Assembly: GCA_027365565.1 (NCBI GenBank)
Contig: DAHXMI010000010.1
Coordinates: 1-64,000 of the forward strand
From: JAMCYG01 sp027365565
GTDB taxonomy: Archaea > Micrarchaeota > Micrarchaeia > Micrarchaeales > Micrarchaeaceae
DNA length: 64,000 nt
Direction of reading: 5' to 3'
Part shown: positions 49,230-56,425 of the stretch, piece after piece
Layout of the letters: every line of letters starts with the position of its first letter
Position numbering within the stretch: position 1 is the stretch's first letter
Notes under the pieces: model-generated
Seen by the model: only the letters and a program-made list of their open reading frames with translations
Told to the model about the DNA's origin: nothing
The model's database searches: none
Made by a program: the position numbers and the translations under genes

Positions 49230-51674
49230 TCACTCGCACTTTGTGAAGCCGCAGGACTTGCAGTTGTAGCAGCCGTTCTCATTCGCAAGGGTGTGCTCGT
49301 GGCACTGCGGGCAATCGGACAGCCCTATGGGGCTCGAATCGTCCGAATGCGCGGGCGCCGCCTTGGGCGAGTGCTCTTCGACCTCCGCCTCGGTCAGCGG
49401 CATCTGCTGCCCGGGCTGCATCTCCGGAGTGATTATCTGCGGGGCGCCCTTAGCCTGCATCGACATCATCATCTCCAGGCCCTTGGCTATCGCATCAGGT
49501 ATGCTGTACAGCTTGAGGCCGTTGTTCCAGAATACATTGCTTGACCTTATGCCCTTCAGGCTGTTTATCGCCTCGTGCACGCTGCCTCCCTGCTGCAGGT
49601 ATTTGCTAAGCATGCGTCCTATAGCCTCGCAGTAGCTCTTGTCCTCGGTGCCCGCCTTGCCGAGGTCGACGAAGACTTCGCGCACCTTCGCTTCCTCATC
49701 GAAGTTGGCCGTGACATACAGCGTGCCCTGCTGAACGTTGAGCTTTACTGTGGAGCCGTAGAGCATCTGCGGCCTTGGCCAGTTCGCCTGGAGCGGCTTC
49801 TGCTGCGGCGCGGCCGCCTGCGGCGCGGCATTCGCCTCGTCTGTTATGAGCACGCCTTCCCTGGAGCCTTCCCTGTATACTGTTATGCCCTTGCAGCCGG
49901 TCTTCCATGCCTGCATGTATATATTGCCGACAGTTTCGACGCTCGCATCCTTTGGAAGGTTGACTGTCGAAGATATCGCTGAGTCTATGTGCCTCTGTAT
50001 CACACCCTGCATCTTCACCCTGAATTCTGGGTCTATCTTGTGCGACGGTATGAAGAAGTCAGGCAGGTCGTTCTCGTCGGATATCCCGGCTGCAGCCATG
50101 TAGTCGACCGCTAGCGGGTGGTACACCTTGAACTGCCCCTTGCTGAGCGATTCCGACCTGCGCGTGTAGCTAAACGCGAACACCGGCTCTATTCCGCTCG
50201 ATGTCCCCGCAAGCACCGAGCCGCTCCCTACTGGCGGTATGGTGAGTATTGCGACGTTCCTCAGGCCGTTCCTTGAGATCTTGTCCCGTATGTCCGCATC
50301 CAGGTTCATCACGAAAGGCATGGACAGGTGCTTGTCCTTGTCGAACATCTCGAACGAGCCCTTCTCCTTCGCGATTTCCGTGCTCTCGTCGTAGGCCACC
50401 CTCTTCATGCGGTTGAACAGGTCGTCTACGAATGCCAGCGCCTTGTCGCTGTCATACTTTATCTTCAACTTTATCAGCATGTCAGCCAGCCCTGTGACGC
50501 CGACGCCTATCCTACGGCTGCTTCGTGCCGCATCGGATTGCTCCTTGAGCGGGTGCTTGTCCATGTTGTACTCAAGCACGTTGTCAAGGAACCTTACGCC
50601 GTACCTCACCGTGCGGTCAAGCTCCTCCCAATTCAGGTCTGCGCCTTCCTGGAACGGCTTTGTCACAAAATATGAGAGGTTGATGTTGCCAAGGTCGCAT
50701 GCGCCGTATGCCTGCAGCGGCTGCTCCGAGCATGGGTTGGTTGATAGTATGTTCATGCCGTTGTATTCGCTCGGGGACATTTTCTTCATCGTGTCCCAGA
50801 AAATCAGGCCGGGCTCGGCCCAGTCCCTTGCGGACTGGATGAGCTCATCCCATAGCTCCTTTGCGCGGATTGTCCTCTCTATCTTCTTGACGTTGCCGTC
50901 CGGCAGCTTGTGTGATGGATTCTCAAACCTGAGCACGAACTCCGAGTCGGACTCCACAGCCTTCATGAACTCGTCGGTTATCTTCACGCTTATGTTCGCA
51001 TATCTCACGCTTGTTTTGTTTCTCTTTACCCTGACGAAGTCAAATATGTCAGGATGGCTCACGTCCATCGTTATCATCAGCGCGCCGCGCCTCCCGTGCT
51101 GCCCTATGACATGCGTAGTCTCGCTCATTAGGCTCATGAACGAAACCGATCCTGATGATACCATGGCGGAGTTGTTCACAGGAGCATTCTTCGGCCTTAG
51201 GACGCTGATGTCGCCTCCCACACCCCCGCCGAAGCTGTATGTCCTTGCCGCCTCCTTGCACCAGTCAAATATGGCCTCTATGTTGTCTTCCTTCATTGGT
51301 ATGACATAGCAGTTGAGCAGGGTCGCCCTCCTTCCGGATCCGGCACCAAACATTATCCTGCCTCCAGGAACGAACCTGAAGTCCTTCATGAGCCAGTAGA
51401 ACTTCTCCTCCCATTCGCTCTTCAGCGCATCGGTGGTTTCCACGGAAGACACCTCCTTCGCGATTCTTTTCCACATCTCCATTGGTGTCTTCTCTAGAAC
51501 AGGTCCGTCCAGATTATTCCCATGAGAGGCATATTTCTCAAAGAATACACGGGCTCTTATCTCGTCCCCATGGAAGAACTCCAGTGTCTCGGAAGGCATG
51601 TCATCCGCGGCAGCCTCAGTTTTCCCAAACTTGTTCTCCGTTTTCTCCTGCTCCTTTTCCTCCATTGCGACCAT
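49230..51674 (-). CDS. nrdJ: adenosylcobalamin-dependent ribonucleotide reductase (class II)
   Basis: The enzyme reduces ribonucleotides to deoxyribonucleotides with vitamin B12 as the radical source. The 814-residue protein shows FFEKYASHG, LLNCYVIPM (redox Cys), FGGGVGGDISVLRPKNAPV, GRRGALMITMD, NPCSEQPL (the active-site segment, with Ser for the usual Gly) and IPPVGSGSVLAG. The C-terminus carries a zinc-ribbon-like part (CPQCHEHTL, then CYNCKSCGFTKC) with the usual C-terminal cysteines. It follows nrdR by 23 bases. B12 synthesis or uptake genes are not in the window. GGTGG precedes the ATG. Confidence 0.93.
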   Translation of the reverse strand: MVAMEEKEQEKTENKFGKTEAAADDMPSETLEFFHGDEIRARVFFEKYASHGNNLDGPVLEKTPMEMWKRIAKEVSSVETTDALKSEWEEKFYWLMKDFRFVPGGRIMFGAGSGRRATLLNCYVIPMKEDNIEAIFDWCKEAARTYSFGGGVGGDISVLRPKNAPVNNSAMVSSGSVSFMSLMSETTHVIGQHGRRGALMITMDVSHPDIFDFVRVKRNKTSVRYANISVKITDEFMKAVESDSEFVLRFENPSHKLPDGNVKKIERTIRAKELWDELIQSARDWAEPGLIFWDTMKKMSPSEYNGMNILSTNPCSEQPLQAYGACDLGNINLSYFVTKPFQEGADLNWEELDRTVRYGVRFLDNVLEYNMDKHPLKEQSDAARSSRRIGVGVTGLADMLIKLKIKYDSDKALAFVDDLFNRMKRVAYDESTEIAKEKGSFEMFDKDKHLSMPFVMNLDADIRDKISRNGLRNVAILTIPPVGSGSVLAGTSSGIEPVFAFSYTRRSESLSKGQFKVYHPLAVDYMAAAGISDENDLPDFFIPSHKIDPEFRVKMQGVIQRHIDSAISSTVNLPKDASVETVGNIYMQAWKTGCKGITVYREGSREGVLITDEANAAPQAAAPQQKPLQANWPRPQMLYGSTVKLNVQQGTLYVTANFDEEAKVREVFVDLGKAGTEDKSYCEAIGRMLSKYLQQGGSVHEAINSLKGIRSSNVFWNNGLKLYSIPDAIAKGLEMMMSMQAKGAPQIITPEMQPGQQMPLTEAEVEEHSPKAAPAHSDDSSPIGLSDCPQCHEHTLANENGCYNCKSCGFTKCE

Positions 51675-51697
51675 AATGCCACCTTAAGCGTTATCCA

Positions 51698-52147
51698 TCA
51701 TTTGCTGAACTTCTTTATCATCTCCATGAACTCGCTGGGCTCCTCCACCTCCTTGTAGATGCTGGAGAACCTTATGTACGCGATGTTGTCAACCTTCAGC
51801 AATTCCTTCGTTACTAGGTTGCCTATCTCCCTGGAGGATATCTCGCGCCTGCCCTTGAACCTTATGCCGCGCTCTACCCTGTCGGCCATCTGATCCATCT
51901 GCTCGCGCGTGATGGGTCTCTTCTCGCAAGCCTTCATTATTCCAGTTAATATCTTGTTCTTGTCGAACGGCTCGCGGGTGTTGTTTTTCTTTATAACGGT
52001 TATGCGCTCAAGCTCGGTGCGTTCATATGTAGTAAACCTTTTGTCGCACTTGGAGCACTCCCTCCTGCGCCTTATGCACCTCCCATCATCAGCAAGCCTC
52101 GAATCCGTGACAGAGGTTTCCAGGTTGCCGCAATACGGGCACATCAT
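51698..52147 (-). CDS. nrdR: ribonucleotide reductase repressor NrdR
   Basis: NrdR senses ATP/dATP through an ATP-cone and represses reductase genes. The 149-residue protein has the zinc ribbon MMCPYCGNLETSV/CSKCDKRFTTYERTE and the ATP-cone that starts VIKKNNTREPFDKNKIL. Length and domains match bacterial NrdR closely; the family is mostly bacterial, so an old transfer is likely. It is the first gene of the nrdR-nrdJ operon. GGGTGAT lies five bases before the ATG. Two NrdR-box-like sites lie at 52191-52237. Confidence 0.95.
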   Translation of the reverse strand: MMCPYCGNLETSVTDSRLADDGRCIRRRRECSKCDKRFTTYERTELERITVIKKNNTREPFDKNKILTGIMKACEKRPITREQMDQMADRVERGIRFKGRREISSREIGNLVTKELLKVDNIAYIRFSSIYKEVEEPSEFMEMIKKFSK

Positions 52148-52190
52148 GCAGTATCACCCAATGGGAGAGATCTGCGCCCTCCCAACCAAT

Positions 52191-52237
52191 ATACAACATG
52201 TTGTAGTATGGTTTTGCGCATGCACAACAGTTGCGAA
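52191..52237. promoter_or_regulatory. paired NrdR-box-like sites
   Basis: Site 1 (52191-52206) contains the perfect 14-bp palindrome TACAACATGTTGTA and matches every strongly conserved base of the bacterial NrdR box (C, A, A, T, T and G at their places). Site 2 (52222-52237) keeps the left half, CACAACA. Their centres are 31 bp apart, about three helical turns, as in known NrdR box pairs. The nrdR TATA (CTTTTTAAAG, 52256-52265) would start transcription near 52235, inside site 2. Confidence 0.6.
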
Positions 52238-52329
52238 AATACATTTGCTACGCTTCTTTAAAAAGCTTCTCTGGCGCGTTCTAGATGCGTAGCTAATATA
52301 AGGTATTCCACTAAATGGCAGTGTAGTTT

Positions 52330-52346
52330 AGTAAATAATATTTACT
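52330..52346. repeat. AT-rich inverted repeat
   Basis: AGTAAAT-AAT-ATTTACT is a perfect repeat with three-base centre in the gap between nrdR and the hypothetical gene at 52437. It could be a terminator stem or an operator. No gene is seen in the rest of the gap. Confidence 0.3.
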
Positions 52347-52436
52347 TTGGTATCATCGCTTCCCGCCGTACCAAGAGGTATTTGGAAACGGCTCATGCAG
52401 ATGGAATTTATAGGCCGAGCAGTAGGGGCAGGGCGT

Positions 52437-52901
52437 TCAGGCGATCGGTCTGGCGGTCTCGCACCCTTCGCTGAACTCTTTCTTGAGGTTTTGCCATGCC
52501 TCCTTGTATGTCTCGTGCATATCTTTGCCCACATTGAAGAACAGCCATGTGGAAAACGCATTGTCACCGATGTCGTTCTTGGTTACTTCACGGACGTCGT
52601 TGTTCGTCACTCGTTTCCACTTCTCCAACTTGGCCTCCTCATACTCTCGCTTTATCTCAGGGCTGTTGAGCCTCGAAGGATTAGTTGTTATCATATTGTA
52701 TGTCTGCCATGAAAGGTTCGAGGACAAGGAGGCTATTATTATTGCCTTAGCAAGTATTATGTCGGGATCTTCGGTTGCGCTATACGCTTCGCTCTCTATT
52801 TTGTACGACGGATCTGTGCTGCTGTTCTTTACTGAGAGTTTGTGTATCCGATTAGCCAACATATCGTAAGTTGTCAGATTGTACTTTATTGGCATGTACA
52901 C
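52437..52901 (-). CDS. hypothetical soluble protein
   Basis: I do not recognise the family. The 154-residue protein has no signal peptide or membrane segment. It is helical, with many Asn, Ser, Thr and Lys residues; the middle has KAIIIASLSSNLSWQTYNMI and the C-terminal part DMHETYKEAWQNLKKEF. It is more A/T-rich and less biased in codon use than its neighbours, so it may be acquired or fast evolving. It stands alone, divergent from the gene at 52977. The first ATG follows an A/T-rich promoter stretch. Confidence 0.55.
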   Translation of the reverse strand: MYMPIKYNLTTYDMLANRIHKLSVKNSSTDPSYKIESEAYSATEDPDIILAKAIIIASLSSNLSWQTYNMITTNPSRLNSPEIKREYEEAKLEKWKRVTNNDVREVTKNDIGDNAFSTWLFFNVGKDMHETYKEAWQNLKKEFSEGCETARPIA

Positions 52902-52976
52902 ACTCTGAAGCTTTCCACCGAACCCTACAACTTATAAATAATTATGTACAATAAGATATAAAAGTATTGATGTGGT

Positions 52977-53396
52977 GTGCACTTGAAGCTTTTTGGACCT
53001 TTTGGCAAGAAAGACGTTTCTGAAGACCTCACAAAGAAGTCACCTTTCCGGATAATGACGGAATGGGTGCCTTACAAGCTCTACTCAGGCAAGAAGAGTT
53101 CGTCATCCCTTACAGTGAAGCTGAAGAACTCGACAGGCGAGTCGCTGCTTACGTCCATAGTGGCGGAGGTTCCCAGACAGTTGGGATTTGATGAGATAGG
53201 CGTAACTAAGCAGAAAGAGGTGAGGCTCGGGTATCTTGCACCTGGAGAGGAGAAGGAAGTTAGGGTTGACGTTTTCAATTCGTCCGGTGCGGATCCTGGT
53301 GAGTACACTGTGTCTCTTACCGCTATCGCGCATTACAGAGATTACGGCCATGTCCTTAATGCGATACGCAAGAGGACGACGATAAGCGTCGTATAA
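52977..53396 (+). CDS. small beta-rich protein, CARDB/NEW3-like
   Basis: The 139-residue protein has no signal peptide. The core reads SLTVKLKNSTGESLLTSIVA, then LAPGEEKEVRVDVFNSSGAD, then GEYTVSLTAIAHYRDY, a pattern of Ig-like beta-sandwiches of the CARDB/NEW3 type often found in archaeal surface proteins. Here it has no membrane anchor, so it may act in the cytoplasm. The start is the GTG at 52977 or a TTG six bases later. A TATA stretch (AAGATATAAAAG) lies near 52951-52962. It ends four bases before the convergent winged-helix gene. The function is unknown. Confidence 0.6.
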   Translation: MHLKLFGPFGKKDVSEDLTKKSPFRIMTEWVPYKLYSGKKSSSSLTVKLKNSTGESLLTSIVAEVPRQLGFDEIGVTKQKEVRLGYLAPGEEKEVRVDVFNSSGADPGEYTVSLTAIAHYRDYGHVLNAIRKRTTISVV

Positions 53397-53400
53397 GAAG

Positions 53401-53715
53401 TCAGGCAGTCGCGCTCGGCTGCTGGACCTGCTGTGCCTTTTCGTTGACGATAGAGTGTATTCCCTCTACCATGTCGGCCAGCTTCGCGCCCTTTTCCGTC
53501 AGCTTTACCGTCTTAATCCGGCCGTGCCTCTCGCTTGAGACAATGCCCCTCGACTCGCAGAGTATGAGGAAGTTGCACGCGTGTACATAAGTTGTTCCGG
53601 CAGCCTTCGCAAGCGCGGATATGTTCCACTCCTGTGCATTGTTCTTCAGCGTAAGTATTATCATGGCCTGCTTTTCCATCAGAAACAGGTTGCTGCCATT
53701 GGCCACGTTAATCAC
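53401..53715 (-). CDS. winged-helix DNA-binding protein
   Basis: The 104-residue protein is a small winged helix of the MarR/ArsR type: IILTLKNNAQEWNISALAKA, then THVH-like YVHACNFLILCESRGIV and the wing RHGRIKTVKLTEKGAKL. It is probably a transcription regulator. The start is a GTG at 53715; an ATG 12 codons later is possible. A TATA-like CAGCATAAATCC lies upstream near 53740. It is a single gene. Its targets are not evident; the PRC-barrel gene lies divergent to it. Confidence 0.75.
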   Translation of the reverse strand: MINVANGSNLFLMEKQAMIILTLKNNAQEWNISALAKAAGTTYVHACNFLILCESRGIVSSERHGRIKTVKLTEKGAKLADMVEGIHSIVNEKAQQVQQPSATA

Positions 53716-53845
53716 TCGTACGCATACTATTCTTGCGGAAAGGATTTATGCTGTGTGTTGAATGCTGTGTATAATGCGCTTCTACGCCGTGTAGGCATAG
53801 GATATTAAAGTGTTTCTATATTATAATTTATAGTTAGGTGTTCGG

Positions 53846-54097
53846 ATGGTAAAGTTCATAATCGCGAAACAGCTGGTTGGGAAGAAAGTGATAACGGTCG
53901 ATGGATACGACCTCGGTAGGTTGCTCGATGCTGAAGTGAGCGAAACGACAGGAAAGATAAACTTCCTGCTCATAGAGCCAAACCCAGACTCGGGCATAGC
54001 GAACAAGATAAAGCAGGATAGCGGCCAGATAAGGGTGCCGTACTCTGCAGTCGTCGCTGTCAACGACTTCATGATGATCGACAGGAAGCACATTTAA
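53846..54097 (+). CDS. PRC-barrel domain protein
   Basis: The 83-residue protein is a single PRC barrel: FIIAKQLVGKKVITVDGYDL-G-R, then INFLLIEPNP and IRVPYSAVVAVNDFMMID. In archaea such small PRC-barrel proteins include the CdpB proteins that work with SepF in cell division; others act in RNA processing. Which one applies here cannot be told. AGGTG five bases before the ATG and a TATA-like GATATTAAAGTG upstream support the start. The TnpB element begins soon after its stop. Confidence 0.82.
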   Translation: MVKFIIAKQLVGKKVITVDGYDLGRLLDAEVSETTGKINFLLIEPNPDSGIANKIKQDSGQIRVPYSAVVAVNDFMMIDRKHI

Positions 54098-54256
54098 GGT
54101 AGAAAAATGAAGGTATAATGAGTTGAGAAGATGATTGGTGGGACGTCAAGTGGATGAGACCCCACACCTCATGTGCTATTTCTCTGTTTTCTTCTTTTCC
54201 TATTAATTTTCCCGTTTACAGTTAGGTATTTATTGTTTAACAGAAGTATAAATTAT

Positions 54257-55492
54257 ATGGATTCTATAATGGCATATAAGTTCAGGATTTATCCAAATGA
54301 CAAATGCCAGTCAGAGATAGATGCGCAATTCACTCTCTCAAAGAGCTTCTACAATAAACTTCTTGAGAAGGCAAAAGAGGCGTACCAGAAAGACAAATCA
54401 TTCAAACCAAAGAGAAGCTCGTTCAACAGAATAAAGGCAGATATAATTGTAGAGAACAAAGAATTCATGAAAATATACTCACAGACAAGGTGCGAGATAG
54501 AAGACAGAGTAATAAAAGCATACGCAAACTTCTTCAGAAGATGTAGTGAGAGAAAACAGGGCAAAAGGGTAAAGGTCGGATTCCCACGTTTCAAGTCAAG
54601 GAACAGAAATTATAGTATTGTTTATCCGCAGGACAACGGATCTTTCTCGTTAGAGAAGGAACGAAAGACCGATATGATTAGGGTTTCACGGATAGGCAGG
54701 ATGAGGATTGAATTGCATAGGAAGATTGAAGGAAAGATAAAGACACTCACTATAAAGAGGGAAGGGAAGAAATATTATGCAATCTTTACGGTGGAACAAA
54801 TAACAATGCCAAAGGAAGTAATCGACACGAACCCTATCGGCATAGACATGGGCCTGAACAACTTCGTCGCCTTGTCTAACGGCAAGATTATACAGAAGCC
54901 CGGATTCTTCAAGAAGAGGGAGAAAAGAATCGCAAGATGGCAGAGGATAGTCGCAAGAAGGAACAAAGGTTCAAAGAGGAGGCAAAATGCAAAAGGAAAA
55001 CTTCAAGAGGAATGGAAGGGCATAACAAACCAGTCAAACGACTTCATGCACAAACTCTCAGACAAACTCACTCATGAGGGATATACGTTCTTCGCAGTCG
55101 AGGCATTGCACATAGGCAACATGCTGAAAAACCATAGACTCGCACAGTCAATCCAGAACGCTTCATGGAACAGATTTATTCAGATGCTTTCATACAAGGC
55201 TGAAAGTGCCGGTATGCGAGTAATAAAGGTGGATGCAAAGGACACTACAAAGACGTGCAGCAACTGCGGCAACACAATGGACATGCCGCTCTCGCAAAGA
55301 ACGTACATCTGCAATGCATGCGGCATGCAGATGGATAGAGATATAAATGCCGCAATAAACATACTCAAAAGAGCTACCCTCGGGCAGAGGGAAAGTCACG
55401 CTCAGGGAGACAGTGTAAGACTCCAGCAGGGAGCGGTTGTCGAGGAACTGAGAACATACCCTGCAATTGCAGGGGAAGCCCACACTCTTTAG
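54257..55492 (+). CDS. tnpB: TnpB RNA-guided nuclease
   Basis: TnpB is the RNA-guided DNA nuclease of IS605 elements and the ancestor of Cas12. The protein (411 residues) has an N-terminal helix-turn-helix region, the RuvC-like motifs GIDMGLNNFVAL (Asp), FFAVEAL (Glu) and MDRDINAAINI (Asp), and a zinc ribbon CSNCG/CNACG. The catalytic triad is complete, so it may be active. The ATG at 54257 is preferred; an ATG four codons later also fits. The stop codon falls in the loop of the right-end hairpin, so the 3' end of the gene is part of the guide RNA. It is more A/T-rich than its neighbours. Confidence 0.92.
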   Translation: MDSIMAYKFRIYPNDKCQSEIDAQFTLSKSFYNKLLEKAKEAYQKDKSFKPKRSSFNRIKADIIVENKEFMKIYSQTRCEIEDRVIKAYANFFRRCSERKQGKRVKVGFPRFKSRNRNYSIVYPQDNGSFSLEKERKTDMIRVSRIGRMRIELHRKIEGKIKTLTIKREGKKYYAIFTVEQITMPKEVIDTNPIGIDMGLNNFVALSNGKIIQKPGFFKKREKRIARWQRIVARRNKGSKRRQNAKGKLQEEWKGITNQSNDFMHKLSDKLTHEGYTFFAVEALHIGNMLKNHRLAQSIQNASWNRFIQMLSYKAESAGMRVIKVDAKDTTKTCSNCGNTMDMPLSQRTYICNACGMQMDRDINAAINILKRATLGQRESHAQGDSVRLQQGAVVEELRTYPAIAGEAHTL

Positions 55493-55510
55493 CTGTGGGA
55501 GGATGTCACA
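55400..55510 (+). ncRNA. candidate TnpB guide RNA (omega RNA)
   Basis: The end of tnpB carries a perfect 16-bp palindrome CCCTGCAATTGCAGGG (55459-55474), followed by the stem CCCACA/TGTGGG (55479-55499) that encloses the tnpB stop codon. In characterised elements the guide RNA comes from this 3' region and uses the flanking DNA as guide. The 5' limit is a guess. Confidence 0.5.
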
Positions 55511-55543
55511 TGAGCATTAGCTTCGGTTGTCTGAAGGGATTTT

Positions 55544-56257
55544 ATGATAATAATATCCGGCGGGGATGAGGCTGGTCGCGGGGCGATACTCGGCCCCCTC
55601 GTAGTCAGCATGGTCTCGATAAACAAGAGCATAGAGCATAAGCTCACCGAAGTCGGCGTTAGGGACTCGAAGATGCTTTCCAGAAAACGCCGCGAGATAG
55701 CGTTCAAGGAGATAAAGAAGCTCGCCAACAACATAGAGGTCGACAAGATATATCCGGAGGAGATAAACAGCGCCATGAAGAGCGGGATATCGCTGAACGA
55801 GCTTGAGGCAGTGCATTTCGCCAGGCTTCTCGACAGGGTCGGCGACGTGAGCATGGTATACCTCGACTCGCCGGACGTCATAGCGGAGAAGTTCGGCATA
55901 CGCGTCAGCAACATCAGCAACAAGCAGACGAAGGTCATGGGCGTCAAGGGCAAGACCGAAAAGGGCGTTCATTACACCAGGATACTCGCACGCCACAAGG
56001 CCGACTCGATATATCCGGTTGTATCAGCAGCCAGCATAATAGCGAAGGTGACCCGCGACCGCGAGATAGACCTGCTGAGCAGGAAGATAGGGATAGACAT
56101 AGGGTCGGGATATCCTTCAGACTTCAAGACGATAGACGCGATAAGGGACAGCATGAAGGACGGATCCCTCAATGCCCACCTGAGGCACCAGTGGAAGACC
56201 ATGGAGAACATACGCCAGACAAGGCTGTTCAACTTTAACGGCTTTGATGGATTTTAA
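55544..56257 (+). CDS. rnhB: ribonuclease HII
   Basis: RNase HII removes RNA primers and single ribonucleotides from DNA. The 237-residue protein has the motif GGDEAGRGAILGPLV with the first Asp and Glu, MVYLDSPDV with the next Asp, and KADSIYPVVSAASIIAKVTR with the fourth acidic residue. The ending QTRLFNFNGFDGF fits a C-terminal PCNA-binding motif (Q-x-x-L-x-x-F). The start follows an A/T-rich leader. It begins 51 bases after the tnpB stop, so its promoter may lie within the element's right end. Confidence 0.93.
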   Translation: MIIISGGDEAGRGAILGPLVVSMVSINKSIEHKLTEVGVRDSKMLSRKRREIAFKEIKKLANNIEVDKIYPEEINSAMKSGISLNELEAVHFARLLDRVGDVSMVYLDSPDVIAEKFGIRVSNISNKQTKVMGVKGKTEKGVHYTRILARHKADSIYPVVSAASIIAKVTRDREIDLLSRKIGIDIGSGYPSDFKTIDAIRDSMKDGSLNAHLRHQWKTMENIRQTRLFNFNGFDGF

Positions 56258-56305
56258 TCCCGTGACCCAACACTATTAAAACTGCAATCACATTCATGCG
56301 TATGC

Positions 56306-56413
56306 GGATCTGTGGCGCAACTTGGACAGCGCATCTGGCTTCGGACCAGACGGTTGCGGGTTCAAAATAACGCGAGTTGAAGGAATTCGCCTATGAAAAT
56401 CCCGCCAGATCCG
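56306..56413 (+). tRNA. tRNA-Arg (anticodon TCG) with T-loop intron
   Basis: The exons form a 75-base cloverleaf: acceptor GGATCTG/CAGATCC, D stem GCGC/GCGC, anticodon stem TCTGG/CCAGA with loop CTTCGGA (anticodon TCG at 56341-56343), T stem GCGGG/CCCGC and discriminator G. The T loop is split by a 33-base intron (56367-56399), between positions 59 and 60. A bulge-helix-bulge forms: helix TTCA/TGAA (56361-56364 with 56394-56397), with bulges AAA (56365-56367) and AAT (56398-56400). Cutting after the second base of each bulge restores TTCAAAT. It reads CGA. Confidence 0.92.
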
Positions 56414-56425
56414 CTTATTTTTCAC

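Larger units (their letters stand above)
54138..55512 (+). mobile_element. IS200/IS605-type element carrying only tnpB
   Basis: A left-end hairpin (GTGGG/CCCAC, 54138-54165) and right-end stems (55459-55499) flank a tnpB gene. The right end with GGGAAGCCCAC...GTGGGAGGATGTCAC is typical of IS605-type elements. No tnpA is present, so the element cannot move by itself. Exact ends are uncertain by some tens of bases. It lies between the PRC-barrel gene and rnhB and disrupts neither. Confidence 0.75.

Noticed and set aside
53401..53715. Winged-helix gene as antitoxin for a neighbour
   Set aside because: The neighbour at 52977 is convergent, not in an operon with it, and resembles a beta-sandwich rather than a toxin.
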